In this document: piece by piece, positions 8,926 through 18,074 of the stretch
How positions within the stretch are numbered: the first letter of the stretch is position 1
Layout: each line of letters begins with the position of its first letter
Origin: Hyphomicrobium album
Lineage (GTDB): Bacteria; Pseudomonadota; Alphaproteobacteria; Rhizobiales; Hyphomicrobiaceae
NCBI RefSeq assembly: GCF_009708035.1
Contig: NZ_WMBQ01000001.1
Location: 682,001-746,000, forward strand
Direction of reading: 5' to 3'
DNA: 64,000 bases
Position numbers and translations under genes: made by a program
The notes under the pieces: generated by a model
Told to the model about the DNA's origin: nothing
What the model saw: only the letters and a program-made list of their open reading frames with translations
The model's database searches: none

Positions 8926-10833
8926 ATGCTCGACGCCCTTCGACGCGGCTCCACCGGTTTTGTAGCCAAGCTGCTCTTTGCGCTTCTTGTGCTGAGCTTC
9001 GCCATCTGGGGCGTCGCGGACGTGTTCACCGGCTGGGGACGCGGCTCGCTCGCCAAGGTCGGTGGCAGCGACATCAGGCTCGAGGACTACCAGCGCGCCT
9101 TCCAGAACGAGATCAACATCATCTCCCAGCAGGCCGGCAAGCGAATCACCACCGAGCAGGCGCACGCCGCCGGCCTCGACAACCGCGTCATGGCTCAGCT
9201 CATCGCCTGGTCGGCGGTCGAGCAGCACGCCAACAGCCTCGACCTCTCCCTGTCGGACGCGGCGCTCGCCGAGGCGCTGAAGAACGATCAGGCCTTCAAG
9301 GGTCCCGACGGCAAGTTCAACCGCCTGGCCTTCGAGAACGTGCTGGACCGCCTCGGCGTGAGCGAGCGCGGCTTCCTGCAGTTGCGGCGCCGGGACGAAC
9401 TCCGCGAGCAGCTCACCTCGGCGCTCATCAACGGCATCGCGGTGCCCGACACGATCGTCGAGGTGACGAACGCCTGGCGCAACGAGACGCGCATCGCCGA
9501 GCACTTCGCCATCGACGCCGACAAGGCCGTCACGGTCCCCGCACCCGACGACGCCAAACTGAAGGCGACGTACGAGGCGAGCAAGGCGTCATTCATGGCG
9601 CCGGAAGCGCGCAAGCTCGCGCTGCTCGTGCTGTCGATCGACCAGATCAAGAAGGGCATCGAGATCTCGGATGCCGACGCGCAGGCGAGCTACGACGACA
9701 CGAAGAAGGATTACAACACGCCCGAGCGCCGCCGTGTGCAGCAGATCGCCTTCAAGGACAAGGCGGCGGCCGAGGCCGCCAAGAAGGCCATCGCCGGCGG
9801 CAAGTCGTTCGGCGACGCCGCCAAGGATACCGGGGCCAAGGATTCCGACATCGACCTCGGCCTCGTCACCAAAGACCGCCTGATCGACCCGAAGATCGCC
9901 GATGCGGTGTTCAGCCTGCAGAAGGACGCCGTCTCCGACCCGGTCGAGGGCCGCTTCGCCACCGTGCTCGTGCGCGTCACCGACATCCAGCCGAAGGTCG
10001 ACCGCACCTTCGCCGAGGTCAAGACGCAGGTGAAGGACAAGCTCGCCACCAAGAAGGCAGAAGGCCAGCTGCAGTCGGTGCTCGACCAGGTCGAGGACCA
10101 GCGCTCGGCCGGCAAGACGCTGAAGGAAATCGGCGATGCGTTGAAGCTGCAGTTCTTCGAGATCCCCGAGGTCGACCGCGCCAACAAGGCGCGCAACGGC
10201 CAGCCGGCCATTATGATCAGCGATCCGACCGCGGTGGTGAACGCCGCCTTCAACAGCGGCGTCGGGGTCGAGAGCGACGTGATCGAGCTCAGCGACGGCA
10301 GCTTCGCCTGGCTCGACGTGCTCGACGTGATGGCGGCGAAGCAGAAGCCGTTCGAGGAAGTGAAGGATCAGGTGAAGCAGTTCTACCTGACGCAGGAGCG
10401 CACCCGCCTCGTCACCGAGCTGGCCAACAAGCTCGTCGAGCGTGCCGACAAGGGCGAGGCGATGGCGGCGCTCGCCACGGCCGGCGGCGCCGCGAAGGTT
10501 GAGACCACACCGGCCTTCAACCGGTCGACCACGCCGCAGGGCATGAGCCGCGACGCCGTCGTGCGCGCCTTCACGCTGGCCAAGGGCAAGGCCGGCTCGG
10601 CGCCCGACAGCAACGACAAGACGCGCATCGTCTTCAAGGTGACGGAGATCACGCCGGCGCCCGCCGTGAGCGATGCCCAGCGCACGACCATGACCTCGGA
10701 GCTGCGCAACGCCCTGGCGGACGAGACCTTGAGCGAGTACGTGCTGGCGCTGCAGAAGCAGCTCGGCACGCACATCAACGAGGACGAGTTCAAGAAGGCG
10801 ACCGGAGCCGCCACCGGCGATCAGACCCAGTAG
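8926..10833 (+). CDS. PpiD-type peptidyl-prolyl isomerase / periplasmic chaperone
   Basis: A 635-residue inner-membrane-anchored periplasmic folding factor of the PpiD/SurA-N class. ATG 8926 starts MLDALRRGSTGFVAKLL, followed by a single transmembrane helix (about 15-32) and a long SurA-like N-terminal helical domain. A parvulin-like domain follows from about residue 260 (RVQQIAFKD to ATVLVRVTDIQP) and then a helical C-terminal part. In the family the protein sits near SecYEG and helps newly exported proteins. It lies directly upstream of trpE, as often in Hyphomicrobiales (tpiA-ppiD-trpE), but two palindromes separate it from trpE here. Confidence 0.9.
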   Translation: MLDALRRGSTGFVAKLLFALLVLSFAIWGVADVFTGWGRGSLAKVGGSDIRLEDYQRAFQNEINIISQQAGKRITTEQAHAAGLDNRVMAQLIAWSAVEQHANSLDLSLSDAALAEALKNDQAFKGPDGKFNRLAFENVLDRLGVSERGFLQLRRRDELREQLTSALINGIAVPDTIVEVTNAWRNETRIAEHFAIDADKAVTVPAPDDAKLKATYEASKASFMAPEARKLALLVLSIDQIKKGIEISDADAQASYDDTKKDYNTPERRRVQQIAFKDKAAAEAAKKAIAGGKSFGDAAKDTGAKDSDIDLGLVTKDRLIDPKIADAVFSLQKDAVSDPVEGRFATVLVRVTDIQPKVDRTFAEVKTQVKDKLATKKAEGQLQSVLDQVEDQRSAGKTLKEIGDALKLQFFEIPEVDRANKARNGQPAIMISDPTAVVNAAFNSGVGVESDVIELSDGSFAWLDVLDVMAAKQKPFEEVKDQVKQFYLTQERTRLVTELANKLVERADKGEAMAALATAGGAAKVETTPAFNRSTTPQGMSRDAVVRAFTLAKGKAGSAPDSNDKTRIVFKVTEITPAPAVSDAQRTTMTSELRNALADETLSEYVLALQKQLGTHINEDEFKKATGAATGDQTQ

Positions 10834-10861
10834 CCCGCCGCAGGCAAGCCTAGTGAGCACG

Positions 10862-10940
10862 CCAGTGTGATGATCGAGAAGTCCGCCACATCCATCGCGG
10901 CCGGGTCAAGAAGCGGACTTCTCGATCTGAATCACACTGG
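10862..10940. repeat. Palindromic element A of the ppiD-trpE gap
   Basis: A 25-base left arm (10862-10886) is complementary to a 28-base right arm (10913-10940), the right arm having three extra bases. The arms share CCAGTGTGAT and GATCGAGAAGTCCGC. The loop is 26 bases. No U run follows. It is related in sequence to element B 14 bases further on. Confidence 0.75.
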
Positions 10941-10953
10941 TACATTCGCTCTT

Positions 10954-11028
10954 CTAGCGTCATTCAGATCGCGAAATCCGTTCCCCATCCGCCTCACAAG
11001 ACGACGAATTTCGCGATCATGACGCTAG
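10954..11028. repeat. Palindromic element B of the ppiD-trpE gap
   Basis: A left arm at 10954-10981 pairs with a right arm at 11005-11028. Shared words are CTAGCGTCAT and GATCGCGAAAT. The left arm is a diverged copy of the reverse complement of the right arm of element A (common core ATTCAGATCG.GAA.TCCG). The right arm overlaps an in-frame ATG at 11019, which argues that trpE starts later. Confidence 0.75.
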
Positions 11029-11057
11029 CGCGCACGACGAGAGCAAGGCCCGGTCAG

Positions 11058-12566
11058 ATGGAAGCGATGCCGCCGCTGCCGGCCTTCGTCGAACGCTACG
11101 ATGCGGGCGCGCCGCAAGTCGCGTTCACGCGCCTCGTCGCCGATCTCGAGACGCCGGTCTCCGCCTACCTGAAGCTCGCCGCCGACAAGCCGATGAGCTT
11201 CCTGCTGGAGTCGGTGGAGGGCGGCGCCACGCGCGGCCGCTACTCGGTGATAGGTCTCGAGCCCGACCTCGTCTGGCGCGCCGACGGCGACAACGCTTCG
11301 ATCAACCGCACGCCGGTCGCCAAGCCCGAGGCGTTCAAGCCCGACAAGCAGCCGACGCTCGCGTCGTTGCGCGCGCTCCTCGAAGAATCGCGGATCGACC
11401 TTCCCTCCGAGCTGCCGCCGATGGCCGCCGGCATCTTCGGCCTCATGGGCTACGACACCGTGCGGCTGATGGAGCGGCTGCCCAACACGCCGGCGGATGC
11501 CTTGCACGTCCCCGACGGCATCCTGATGCGCCCGACGGTGATGGCGATCTTCGACGTCATCAAGGACGAGATCACCATCGTCACGCCGGTGCGGCCCGAC
11601 CCCAAGGTGCCGGCCGAGAAGGCCTACAAGGCCGCGTGCAAGCGCCTGAAGAGCGTCCTCGCCGCCCTGAACGAGCCGCTGCCGCATTCGCCGTCGGTGG
11701 CGGCGCGCAAGATCGCGGCGCCGAAGCCGACCTCGAACACGACGCCCGCCGAATACAAGAAGATGGTGCAGAAGGCGAAGGAGTACATCGTCGCCGGCGA
11801 CATCTTCCAGGTCGTGCTCTCGCAGCGCTTCTCCGCGCCGTTCTCGCTGCCGTCGTTCTCGCTCTATCGCGCGCTGCGCCGCACGAACCCGTCGCCGTTC
11901 CTGTTCCATCTCGACTTCGGCGACTTTTCGCTCGTCGGCTCGAGCCCAGAAATCCTCGTGCGCGTGCGCGAGGGCGAGGTCACCATCCGCCCCATCGCCG
12001 GCACCGCCCGGCGCGGCAAGACCGACGCCGAGGACCAGGCGCTCGCCGAAGCGCTGCTGAAGGACCCGAAGGAGCGCGCCGAACATCTGATGCTGCTCGA
12101 CCTCGGCCGCAACGACGTCGGCCGCGTCGCCGCCGTCGGCTCCGTCGACGTCACCGCGCGCTTCTTCATCGAGCGCTACAGCCACGTGATGCATATCGTC
12201 TCCAACGTCGTCGGCCGCCTCGACAAGAAGCACGACGCCGTCGATGCGCTGATGGCGGGCTTCCCGGCCGGCACGGTTTCCGGGGCGCCCAAAGTGCGCG
12301 CCATGGAGATCATCGACGAATTTGAGAAGTCGAAGCGCGGCCCCTACGCGGGTTGCGTCGGCTATTTCTCCGCCACGGGGCAGATGGACACCTGCATCGT
12401 CCTGCGCACCGCGCTCATCAAGGACGGCGTCATGCACGTGCAGGCCGGCGCCGGCCTCGTGCACGATTCGGTGCCGGAGAAAGAGCAGCAGGAGTGCATC
12501 AACAAGGCACAGGCCTTGTTCCGCGCCGCCGAGGAAGCCGTGCGATTCGCGACACGCGCCAAGTAG
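11058..12566 (+). CDS. trpE: Anthranilate synthase component I
   Basis: A 502-residue chorismate-binding subunit of anthranilate synthase, the first step of tryptophan synthesis; TrpG (17440) supplies ammonia. The chorismate-binding domain shows SSPEILVRV, IAGTARRGKT, DLGRNDVGRV, GTVSGAPKVRAMEIIDE and the C-terminal QAGAGLVHDS. I chose ATG 11058 because the upstream in-frame ATG (11019) lies inside palindrome B. trpE is separated from trpG by 4.9 kb containing an autotransporter, a membrane-protein pair and a phosphatase. The fused trpE(G) found in many rhizobia is therefore absent. No Trp-rich leader peptide is evident. Confidence 0.96.
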   Translation: MEAMPPLPAFVERYDAGAPQVAFTRLVADLETPVSAYLKLAADKPMSFLLESVEGGATRGRYSVIGLEPDLVWRADGDNASINRTPVAKPEAFKPDKQPTLASLRALLEESRIDLPSELPPMAAGIFGLMGYDTVRLMERLPNTPADALHVPDGILMRPTVMAIFDVIKDEITIVTPVRPDPKVPAEKAYKAACKRLKSVLAALNEPLPHSPSVAARKIAAPKPTSNTTPAEYKKMVQKAKEYIVAGDIFQVVLSQRFSAPFSLPSFSLYRALRRTNPSPFLFHLDFGDFSLVGSSPEILVRVREGEVTIRPIAGTARRGKTDAEDQALAEALLKDPKERAEHLMLLDLGRNDVGRVAAVGSVDVTARFFIERYSHVMHIVSNVVGRLDKKHDAVDALMAGFPAGTVSGAPKVRAMEIIDEFEKSKRGPYAGCVGYFSATGQMDTCIVLRTALIKDGVMHVQAGAGLVHDSVPEKEQQECINKAQALFRAAEEAVRFATRAK

Positions 12567-12685
12567 ATCCGCGCAGGCCGTCTTCCACATACGGCGAGCG
12601 GCGTAAGTCCCAGCTTTGACTTAAGTCCGATTCTGCCATCAGGAAGCGTCCAGGCGCGGGTTCAACTGGCCGGGGCAACGCAGGC

Positions 12686-15682
12686 TTGTCGACAACCAAT
12701 CCACGTTCAATCCCCACGCGCGGATGTCTCGCGGCTGTGTGGCTGACGGCACTTGCGGTCGTCGATGTCGGGCCGGCACACGCGCAAGCAATCACGCCGC
12801 CCAGCCCACCGGAGTGCGTATCCGTCACCGGCATCGGCGTCGAGATCATCACCTGCACCGGCAATCTCAGTCCGGGCGTGAATCTCGCCAACGGTCCGGG
12901 CCCCTATGACATCCTCAACGTCCACAGCCTGACAGCCAACATCACGCCGGCGTCAGGCACCGCCGGCATCCTGTTCACGAGCGACGGGAGTGTCGAGCTG
13001 AACGTCGACACGGGACCGTTCGGCATCTTCACCACCGCTGCCGATGGCGTGTTCGCAGCCGGCGACGCCGGTCCCGTCACTATCAACTTTTTTGGCGCCA
13101 TCACGACGTCGGGCAACGGCGCCGTCGGCATCAGGGCCGGTGGATTGGACGATCTGGTGAGCATCGTGGCCTCGGGCACGATCGTCACGGATGGCCTCTC
13201 TGCTTCAGGCATCGCGGCCAGCACCGACAACGGCCCAATCGACATTCGATCGTCCGTATCCATCGCCACGCAGGGCCAATCGGCGCACGGCATCGACGTC
13301 TCCAGTGTCGGCGGCGCCATCAACATTCTCTCGATGGGCAACATCGCTACCGGAGGCACAGATGCGATCGGTATCTATGCCACCAGCACCACCGGCCAGA
13401 TCACCATCACGTCGACCAGCGACATAACCACGTCGGGCGGAGACAGTGTGGGCATCTTCGCCGAGACCTCCGGTGTGGCGATGGTGGAGTCGAGCGGCAA
13501 CTTCCTCACGCGCGGCGATGGCGCCGCAGGCATTGCCGCCGCCGGCCAGACCGGAACAGCCGTCATCTCGACCGGCAGCATAGCGACCGAAGGATCGGAC
13601 GCGCCCGGCATTACCGCCATCTCCGACGCGGAGGTTGGCGTCGCAATGTCCGGCAGCATCGCCACGGCGCGCGACAACTCGCGCGGCATCTGGGCGCAAA
13701 GTCTCGTCAACGGCATGGTCGCCGTCGGAGCGGGAGGAACCATCACGACGGCGGGGGACGACTCCGACGGCATCTGGGCGGACAGCTCCAGCGGTGCGGT
13801 GGTGGTCATCTCGTCGGCAAACATCACGACCACGGGCCAGCAGTCGGACGGCATCAGCGCCATCAGCGGGGCGGCCCTCGCCACGGTCGTCAACTTCGGC
13901 GTCGTATCCGCGAACGGCGTGGGCTCCGCCGGAATTTTCGCCGAGGGGCAAGAGACGCAGGTAGAGAACTACGGCACCGTCGCCGGAGGCCCCTGCTGCG
14001 GCGGCGTGATGATGGATGCCGTCGATTTGGCGGTCCTGATGAACTACGGCACGATCATCGGTCAGACCTCCGGCGAGGCCATCTTCGGAAGCGGCACGGA
14101 TGTCCGCATCGAGAACTTCGGCACGGTGACGGGCAACGTCATCCTGTTCGGAAGTAATTCCAGCTACTTTTTCAACCAGGCGGGTGCCCTGTTCAATTCC
14201 GGCGAGCAGGTTATGTCGGGCTTTGTCGTCAACGATGGCACCATTGCGCCAGGCGGCCGCGGCAGCGTGCTGACGACACTCATGAGTGACTTCTATTCGC
14301 AGGGCGCCGGTGGCACCTATGCCGTCGACCTCGATCCCCAGGCCTCGAACCCCTCCGACCGCAACGACTACATCGTCGCCTCTAATAACGCCGAGGTGGC
14401 GGGCGTTGTCGAGGTCAGCGTCCTCAGCCTGCCCGTAGCCGCGTCGGAGACCTTCATCATCCTCACCGGCATGAGCAGCCTTACCGACAACGGGCTATCG
14501 CTGATCGCCAGCCCGGCGCTGCACGCGACGCTGTTCACCGACGCCACGAACGTCACGCTCGGCATCTCGGTCGACTTCACCGTCGACAGCCTCAATCCCA
14601 ACCAGCGCCACATCGCCGCCGACCTCAACCAAGTCTTCCTGGCCGGTGGCGGCGGCGTCACGCCGGTGCTGCTGGGCCTGCTCAACACCGGAAACTTCGA
14701 CGCCTACAAGAATGCCCTCAACCAGCTCTCACCGGAGATCTACTCCAACGCCGAGATCGCCGCGCTCTATTCGAGCCTGGCGTTCTCCAACAGCCTCTTG
14801 TCGTGCAAGGTCAACGGCACCGGCACCGGCACCGCGGCGATCATTCGCGAGGGCCAGTGCCTTTGGGCCGGTGCCAGCGCCAATTTTGTCGACACCGGCA
14901 CGACCAGTGACCAAATCGGCTTCACGCAGACCACCGGCCTGTTCAACGCCGGGGCGCAGGTCGCGCTTGACGACGTATGGCGGGTGGGCTTCGGCGCCGG
15001 GTACCAGTCGAGCAGCCTGCAAACCGCCACCAACGCCCAGAGCGAAGGTTCGCTCGCCCAGGCCGGCCTTTCGGTGAAGTACAATCCGGGACCGCTGCTG
15101 CTGGCCGGTGCCGTCAGCGGCGGCGGCGCGTGGTACGACACGACACGCACCATGGCATTCGGCGGCTTCACCGGCGTCGCCGAGGGCGACCAGGACGTCG
15201 GCATCGTCTCCGGGTCACTGCGCGCCGCCTACGTGCTCGGCTCGCCGCATCTCTACTACAAGCCCATTCTCGACTTGGGCCTCACGCATCTCGAGCTGGG
15301 CGGCTTTACCGAAAGCGGCGGCGGCGGCGCGGCGCTGACCGTGGCGGGCGGCGGCCAGACGGTATTCTCGCTGGCGCCGACGCTCGAGGTCGGCAGTGAA
15401 TGGTGGATGTCGAACGGGACGCTGATCCGTCCAATGATCCGCGGCGGTGCCATCTGGTACGACGGCGCCGACTTCGCGCTGACTGCGGCGTTCGCCGGAG
15501 CGCCGCTGGGCGTCTCGCCGTTCACCATCAACACCAACATCGACGAGGTGATGGGTCTCGTCGGTGCCGGGGTCGAAGTGATAAACGGCGGCGATGCGGC
15601 GCTGCGCTTCTCCTACGACGGCCAGCTCGGCGAGACGACGCAGATCCACACCGTCGGCGTCAAGGGCAGCGCCCGCTTCTGA
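12686..15682 (+). CDS. Autotransporter with repetitive beta-helix passenger
   Basis: A 998-residue type Va autotransporter. A signal peptide ends near residue 34 (AHAQA). Residues about 60-430 contain some twelve imperfect repeats of roughly 25-30 residues with the pattern [I-T/A-T-x-G-x-x-S-x-GI-x-A], which should form a right-handed beta-helix on the cell surface. A linker and a C-terminal 12-strand barrel of about 280 residues follow (starting near CLWAGASANFVDTG), ending in the outer-membrane signature with terminal Phe (VKGSARF). The best frame starts at a TTG at 12686. A start further in would cut the signal peptide, so TTG is likely but not proven. Ligand and function are unknown; adhesion is the usual role. 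It sits between trpE and trpG. Confidence 0.85.
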   Translation: MSTTNPRSIPTRGCLAAVWLTALAVVDVGPAHAQAITPPSPPECVSVTGIGVEIITCTGNLSPGVNLANGPGPYDILNVHSLTANITPASGTAGILFTSDGSVELNVDTGPFGIFTTAADGVFAAGDAGPVTINFFGAITTSGNGAVGIRAGGLDDLVSIVASGTIVTDGLSASGIAASTDNGPIDIRSSVSIATQGQSAHGIDVSSVGGAINILSMGNIATGGTDAIGIYATSTTGQITITSTSDITTSGGDSVGIFAETSGVAMVESSGNFLTRGDGAAGIAAAGQTGTAVISTGSIATEGSDAPGITAISDAEVGVAMSGSIATARDNSRGIWAQSLVNGMVAVGAGGTITTAGDDSDGIWADSSSGAVVVISSANITTTGQQSDGISAISGAALATVVNFGVVSANGVGSAGIFAEGQETQVENYGTVAGGPCCGGVMMDAVDLAVLMNYGTIIGQTSGEAIFGSGTDVRIENFGTVTGNVILFGSNSSYFFNQAGALFNSGEQVMSGFVVNDGTIAPGGRGSVLTTLMSDFYSQGAGGTYAVDLDPQASNPSDRNDYIVASNNAEVAGVVEVSVLSLPVAASETFIILTGMSSLTDNGLSLIASPALHATLFTDATNVTLGISVDFTVDSLNPNQRHIAADLNQVFLAGGGGVTPVLLGLLNTGNFDAYKNALNQLSPEIYSNAEIAALYSSLAFSNSLLSCKVNGTGTGTAAIIREGQCLWAGASANFVDTGTTSDQIGFTQTTGLFNAGAQVALDDVWRVGFGAGYQSSSLQTATNAQSEGSLAQAGLSVKYNPGPLLLAGAVSGGGAWYDTTRTMAFGGFTGVAEGDQDVGIVSGSLRAAYVLGSPHLYYKPILDLGLTHLELGGFTESGGGGAALTVAGGGQTVFSLAPTLEVGSEWWMSNGTLIRPMIRGGAIWYDGADFALTAAFAGAPLGVSPFTINTNIDEVMGLVGAGVEVINGGDAALRFSYDGQLGETTQIHTVGVKGSARF

Positions 15683-15685
15683 CCC

Positions 15686-16591
15686 TCAAGGCAGTGGACG
15701 GCGCTGCCGCGGCGTCCAGGCCATGATGAGCCGTGCCGGCAAGTTCTCGTCGCGATGTCGGCCGCCGTTCTGCGCGGCGAACCACGCAGCGAGCAAGCCC
15801 ACTAGCAACGCCGTTGCGGTCACCAATCCGGCAAGCACGGTCGCTTTGCGCGCCGTCTCCAGCGCGCTCACCGCGTCGGCGTAGGCTTGATCGACGCGCT
15901 TCTCGGCTTCGGCCTGGGAGATGCCGGTACGCTCGGAGACGATCTGCGCCAGCGTGCGCTTCTGCGCCGGCGTGACCTGACCATTGGCCGCGGCGGCGAT
16001 GAGCGTGCGGGTGATGGTGGCGCGGGCCTCACTGTCGGGAACGGCGGCGCGTTCACCGGTGACGGGGGCGGCGGTGGGCGCCGGAGCACCGGGCTGCGCC
16101 GTATCGGCGGGTGCTGCTGCCGGGGCGGCGGCAGCAAACAGTGTGTCGATCGCCGTCGCTACGACCGTGTCGCGGCTGCTCAGCGCCGCGACGTGCGCGC
16201 CCGACGTGGCGGCTGCGCCGGCGGCGAGAAAGGCGATCATCGCGCCGGCAACGATGCTGAGCGACCAGACAAGGACGCCGTGCATGCCGTCACGGAACTG
16301 GACTTCCTCGAGCGAAGCATCTGCCCAGGCGCTACGTAGGCGTCCGGCGAGATAGCCGCCGATGAGGAACGCGAGGATGGGCACGGCTATCGACCAGAAT
16401 GCCGCAACTGAGGCGGCGGTCTTTGTATAGGACTCGCTAGCGTAGGGTGAGATCAGCGACAGGCCGATTGCACCGCCCGCCGTCAACAGGACAAATGAAA
16501 TTGCGCTCGCCGTCAGGGCGCCCGCAAACACGGCGCCCCATTCGACGTAACTCGTGCCGGCGCGCGCCGGCGTTGCGACGACATCCACCAT
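15686..16591 (-). CDS. Multi-pass membrane protein of unknown function
   Basis: A 301-residue inner-membrane protein. Four hydrophobic segments are visible: about 17-50, 64-86 (FWSIAVPILAFLIGGYLAGRL), 108-128 and 249-267. Between the third and fourth lies an Ala/Pro-rich stretch (135-180) and then a helical region (RTLAQIVSERTGISQAEAEKRVDQAY) that could be a coiled or paired-helix domain. I know similar proteins in Hyphomicrobiales only as hypothetical. It starts 22 bp after the stop of a 24-residue membrane peptide on the same strand, so the two form an operon. It is convergent with the autotransporter, with stop codons three bases apart. Confidence 0.72.
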   Translation of the reverse strand: MVDVVATPARAGTSYVEWGAVFAGALTASAISFVLLTAGGAIGLSLISPYASESYTKTAASVAAFWSIAVPILAFLIGGYLAGRLRSAWADASLEEVQFRDGMHGVLVWSLSIVAGAMIAFLAAGAAATSGAHVAALSSRDTVVATAIDTLFAAAAPAAAPADTAQPGAPAPTAAPVTGERAAVPDSEARATITRTLIAAAANGQVTPAQKRTLAQIVSERTGISQAEAEKRVDQAYADAVSALETARKATVLAGLVTATALLVGLLAAWFAAQNGGRHRDENLPARLIMAWTPRQRRPLP

Positions 16592-16613
16592 TTGACCTTG
16601 AACTCCCGCTGGG

Positions 16614-16688
16614 TCAGCGCACGCCGACGAGGCCGAGAATGAACATCACGACGACGACGAGGCCGATGAGATAGATGATTTCGTGCAT
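16614..16688 (-). CDS. 24-residue membrane miniprotein
   Basis: A very short frame of 24 residues, MHEIIYLIGLVVVVMFILGL followed by VGVR, forming one transmembrane helix. It lies 22 bp upstream of the 301-residue membrane protein gene on the same strand. Similar single-helix miniproteins precede such membrane proteins in related bacteria as far as I recall, so a partnership is plausible. AAGAG occurs about eight bases before the ATG. The assignment rests on its hydrophobic pattern, clean start and operon position. Confidence 0.55.
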   Translation of the reverse strand: MHEIIYLIGLVVVVMFILGLVGVR

Positions 16689-16886
16689 GGCTCTTATGGT
16701 GTTGACTGGCCTAAGACGCTTCGGGGTGTCCAACTCCACCCGGTCGGCGAAGTTCCCCGGTCCGCAGGTCGGGGCGCGCATTTTTGATGCTGCAATGCGA
16801 AGCTTTCACCCCGGCCATCAACGGCTTCTTAGCCCCTCGCTAGCGACACACCTTGACAGCGCCGGGGAGCACGGCATCGTCCCTGG

Positions 16887-17405
16887 ATGCTCACCTTGCT
16901 GCTCCTGCGACATGCCAAATCAAGTTGGGACGTGCCGGCGCTCGCCGACTACGACCGGCCGCTTGCCAAGCGCGGGTTGAAAGCGGCCCCGCGAATCGGT
17001 GCGGAGATCGCTGCCCTCGGGTTGCGACCCGACCTCGTTCTGTGCTCGGGCGCCAAGCGCACGCGCGAGACGCTCGACCTGGTGCTCGCCGCCCTGGGAT
17101 CGCCGCCGCCCGAAGTCCTCTACGACGACGTGATCTACATGGCGCCGCCGACCGGACTGATGCAGATCCTGCGCCGCCAGCCGGGGGAGGCCGCGACCGT
17201 CTTGGTCGTCGGCCACAACCCGGGGCTGGAGGAACTCGCCGAGCTCATGGTCGGCAAGGGTGACGAGGAGCTGCTGGAAACCCTGGAGGAGAAATTTCCG
17301 ACCTGCGCCCTGGCGGTCATAATCTTCGACGCCAAAGCCTGGGCGGACATAGCCCCCGGCACCGGAACGCTTACCCGTTTCCTAACGCCGGCGCGGCTTA
17401 CTTGA
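16887..17405 (+). CDS. SixA-like phosphohistidine phosphatase
   Basis: A 172-residue cytoplasmic histidine-phosphatase-superfamily protein resembling SixA, which removes phosphate from histidine-containing phosphotransfer proteins. The catalytic RHAKSSW motif is at residues 8-14. [14 protein letters not shown] carries the second arginine, and [11 protein letters not shown] has the second catalytic histidine. The length is close to E. coli SixA (161). It lies 34 bp before trpG on the same strand, but no functional link to tryptophan synthesis is implied. The substrate is unknown here. Confidence 0.85.
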   Translation: MLTLLLLRHAKSSWDVPALADYDRPLAKRGLKAAPRIGAEIAALGLRPDLVLCSGAKRTRETLDLVLAALGSPPPEVLYDDVIYMAPPTGLMQILRRQPGEAATVLVVGHNPGLEELAELMVGKGDEELLETLEEKFPTCALAVIIFDAKAWADIAPGTGTLTRFLTPARLT

Positions 17406-17439
17406 CGCCCTCCCGGCCGCTCCCCTACACCCTTACCCC

Positions 17440-18054
17440 ATGCTCATCCTCATCGATAACTACGACAGCTTCACCTACAATCTCGTCCACTTCCTGGGCG
17501 AGCTCGGCGCGCCGTGCGAGGTGATCCGCAACGACAAGATCACCGCCGACGAGGTGCTGAAGAAGAAGCCGAAGGCGATCGTGCTGTCGCCCGGACCGTG
17601 CACCCCCAACGAGGCGGGTATCTGTCTCGACCTCATCGCCAAGGCCGGCGGCAAGGTGCCCCTGCTCGGGGTCTGCCTCGGGCATCAGGCGATCGGGCAG
17701 GTCTACGGCGGCAAGGTGATCCGCGCGCCGGAGCCGCTGCACGGCAAGCTGTCGACGATCAGCCATACCGACGAGGGCGTATTCAAGGGCCTGCCCAAGA
17801 AGTTCGACGTGACGCGCTATCACTCGCTCATCGTCGAGCGCAGCAGCCTGCCCGACGACCTCGAGGTGACGGCGGAAACGCCCGACGGCCTCATCATGGG
17901 CCTGCAGCACAAGACGCATCCCGTGCACGGCGTGCAGTTCCATCCCGAAAGCATCGCCTCGCAGCAGGGCCACGCACTCCTCGCCAACTTCCTGCAGCTC
18001 GCCGGCATGAGCCCGAAGCGCCGCAACGCGCCCGGCACACGCGACGCCGCCTAA
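17440..18054 (+). CDS. trpG: Anthranilate synthase component II (glutamine amidotransferase)
   Basis: A 204-residue class I glutamine amidotransferase that releases ammonia from glutamine for TrpE. The triad motifs are present: [11 protein letters not shown] with the nucleophile Cys, and VQFHPESI with His and Glu. [13 protein letters not shown] opens the protein, as expected. It is followed by trpD after 20 bp, forming trpG-trpD. The protein could also serve p-aminobenzoate synthase (PabA), since one subunit often does both jobs. The trpD neighbour favours trpG. Confidence 0.95.
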   Translation: MLILIDNYDSFTYNLVHFLGELGAPCEVIRNDKITADEVLKKKPKAIVLSPGPCTPNEAGICLDLIAKAGGKVPLLGVCLGHQAIGQVYGGKVIRAPEPLHGKLSTISHTDEGVFKGLPKKFDVTRYHSLIVERSSLPDDLEVTAETPDGLIMGLQHKTHPVHGVQFHPESIASQQGHALLANFLQLAGMSPKRRNAPGTRDAA

Positions 18055-18074
18055 GGCCGCCCCAAAAGGTCATC

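Noticed and set aside
10941-11057. Tryptophan leader peptide and attenuator before trpE
   Set aside because: No short frame with tandem Trp codons is found; the hairpins present are the palindromic repeat elements and lack a U run.
13000-14000. Passenger repeats of the first autotransporter as a CRISPR array or tandem DNA repeat
   Set aside because: The periodicity is at protein level and imperfect; DNA copies diverge and there are no constant spacers.
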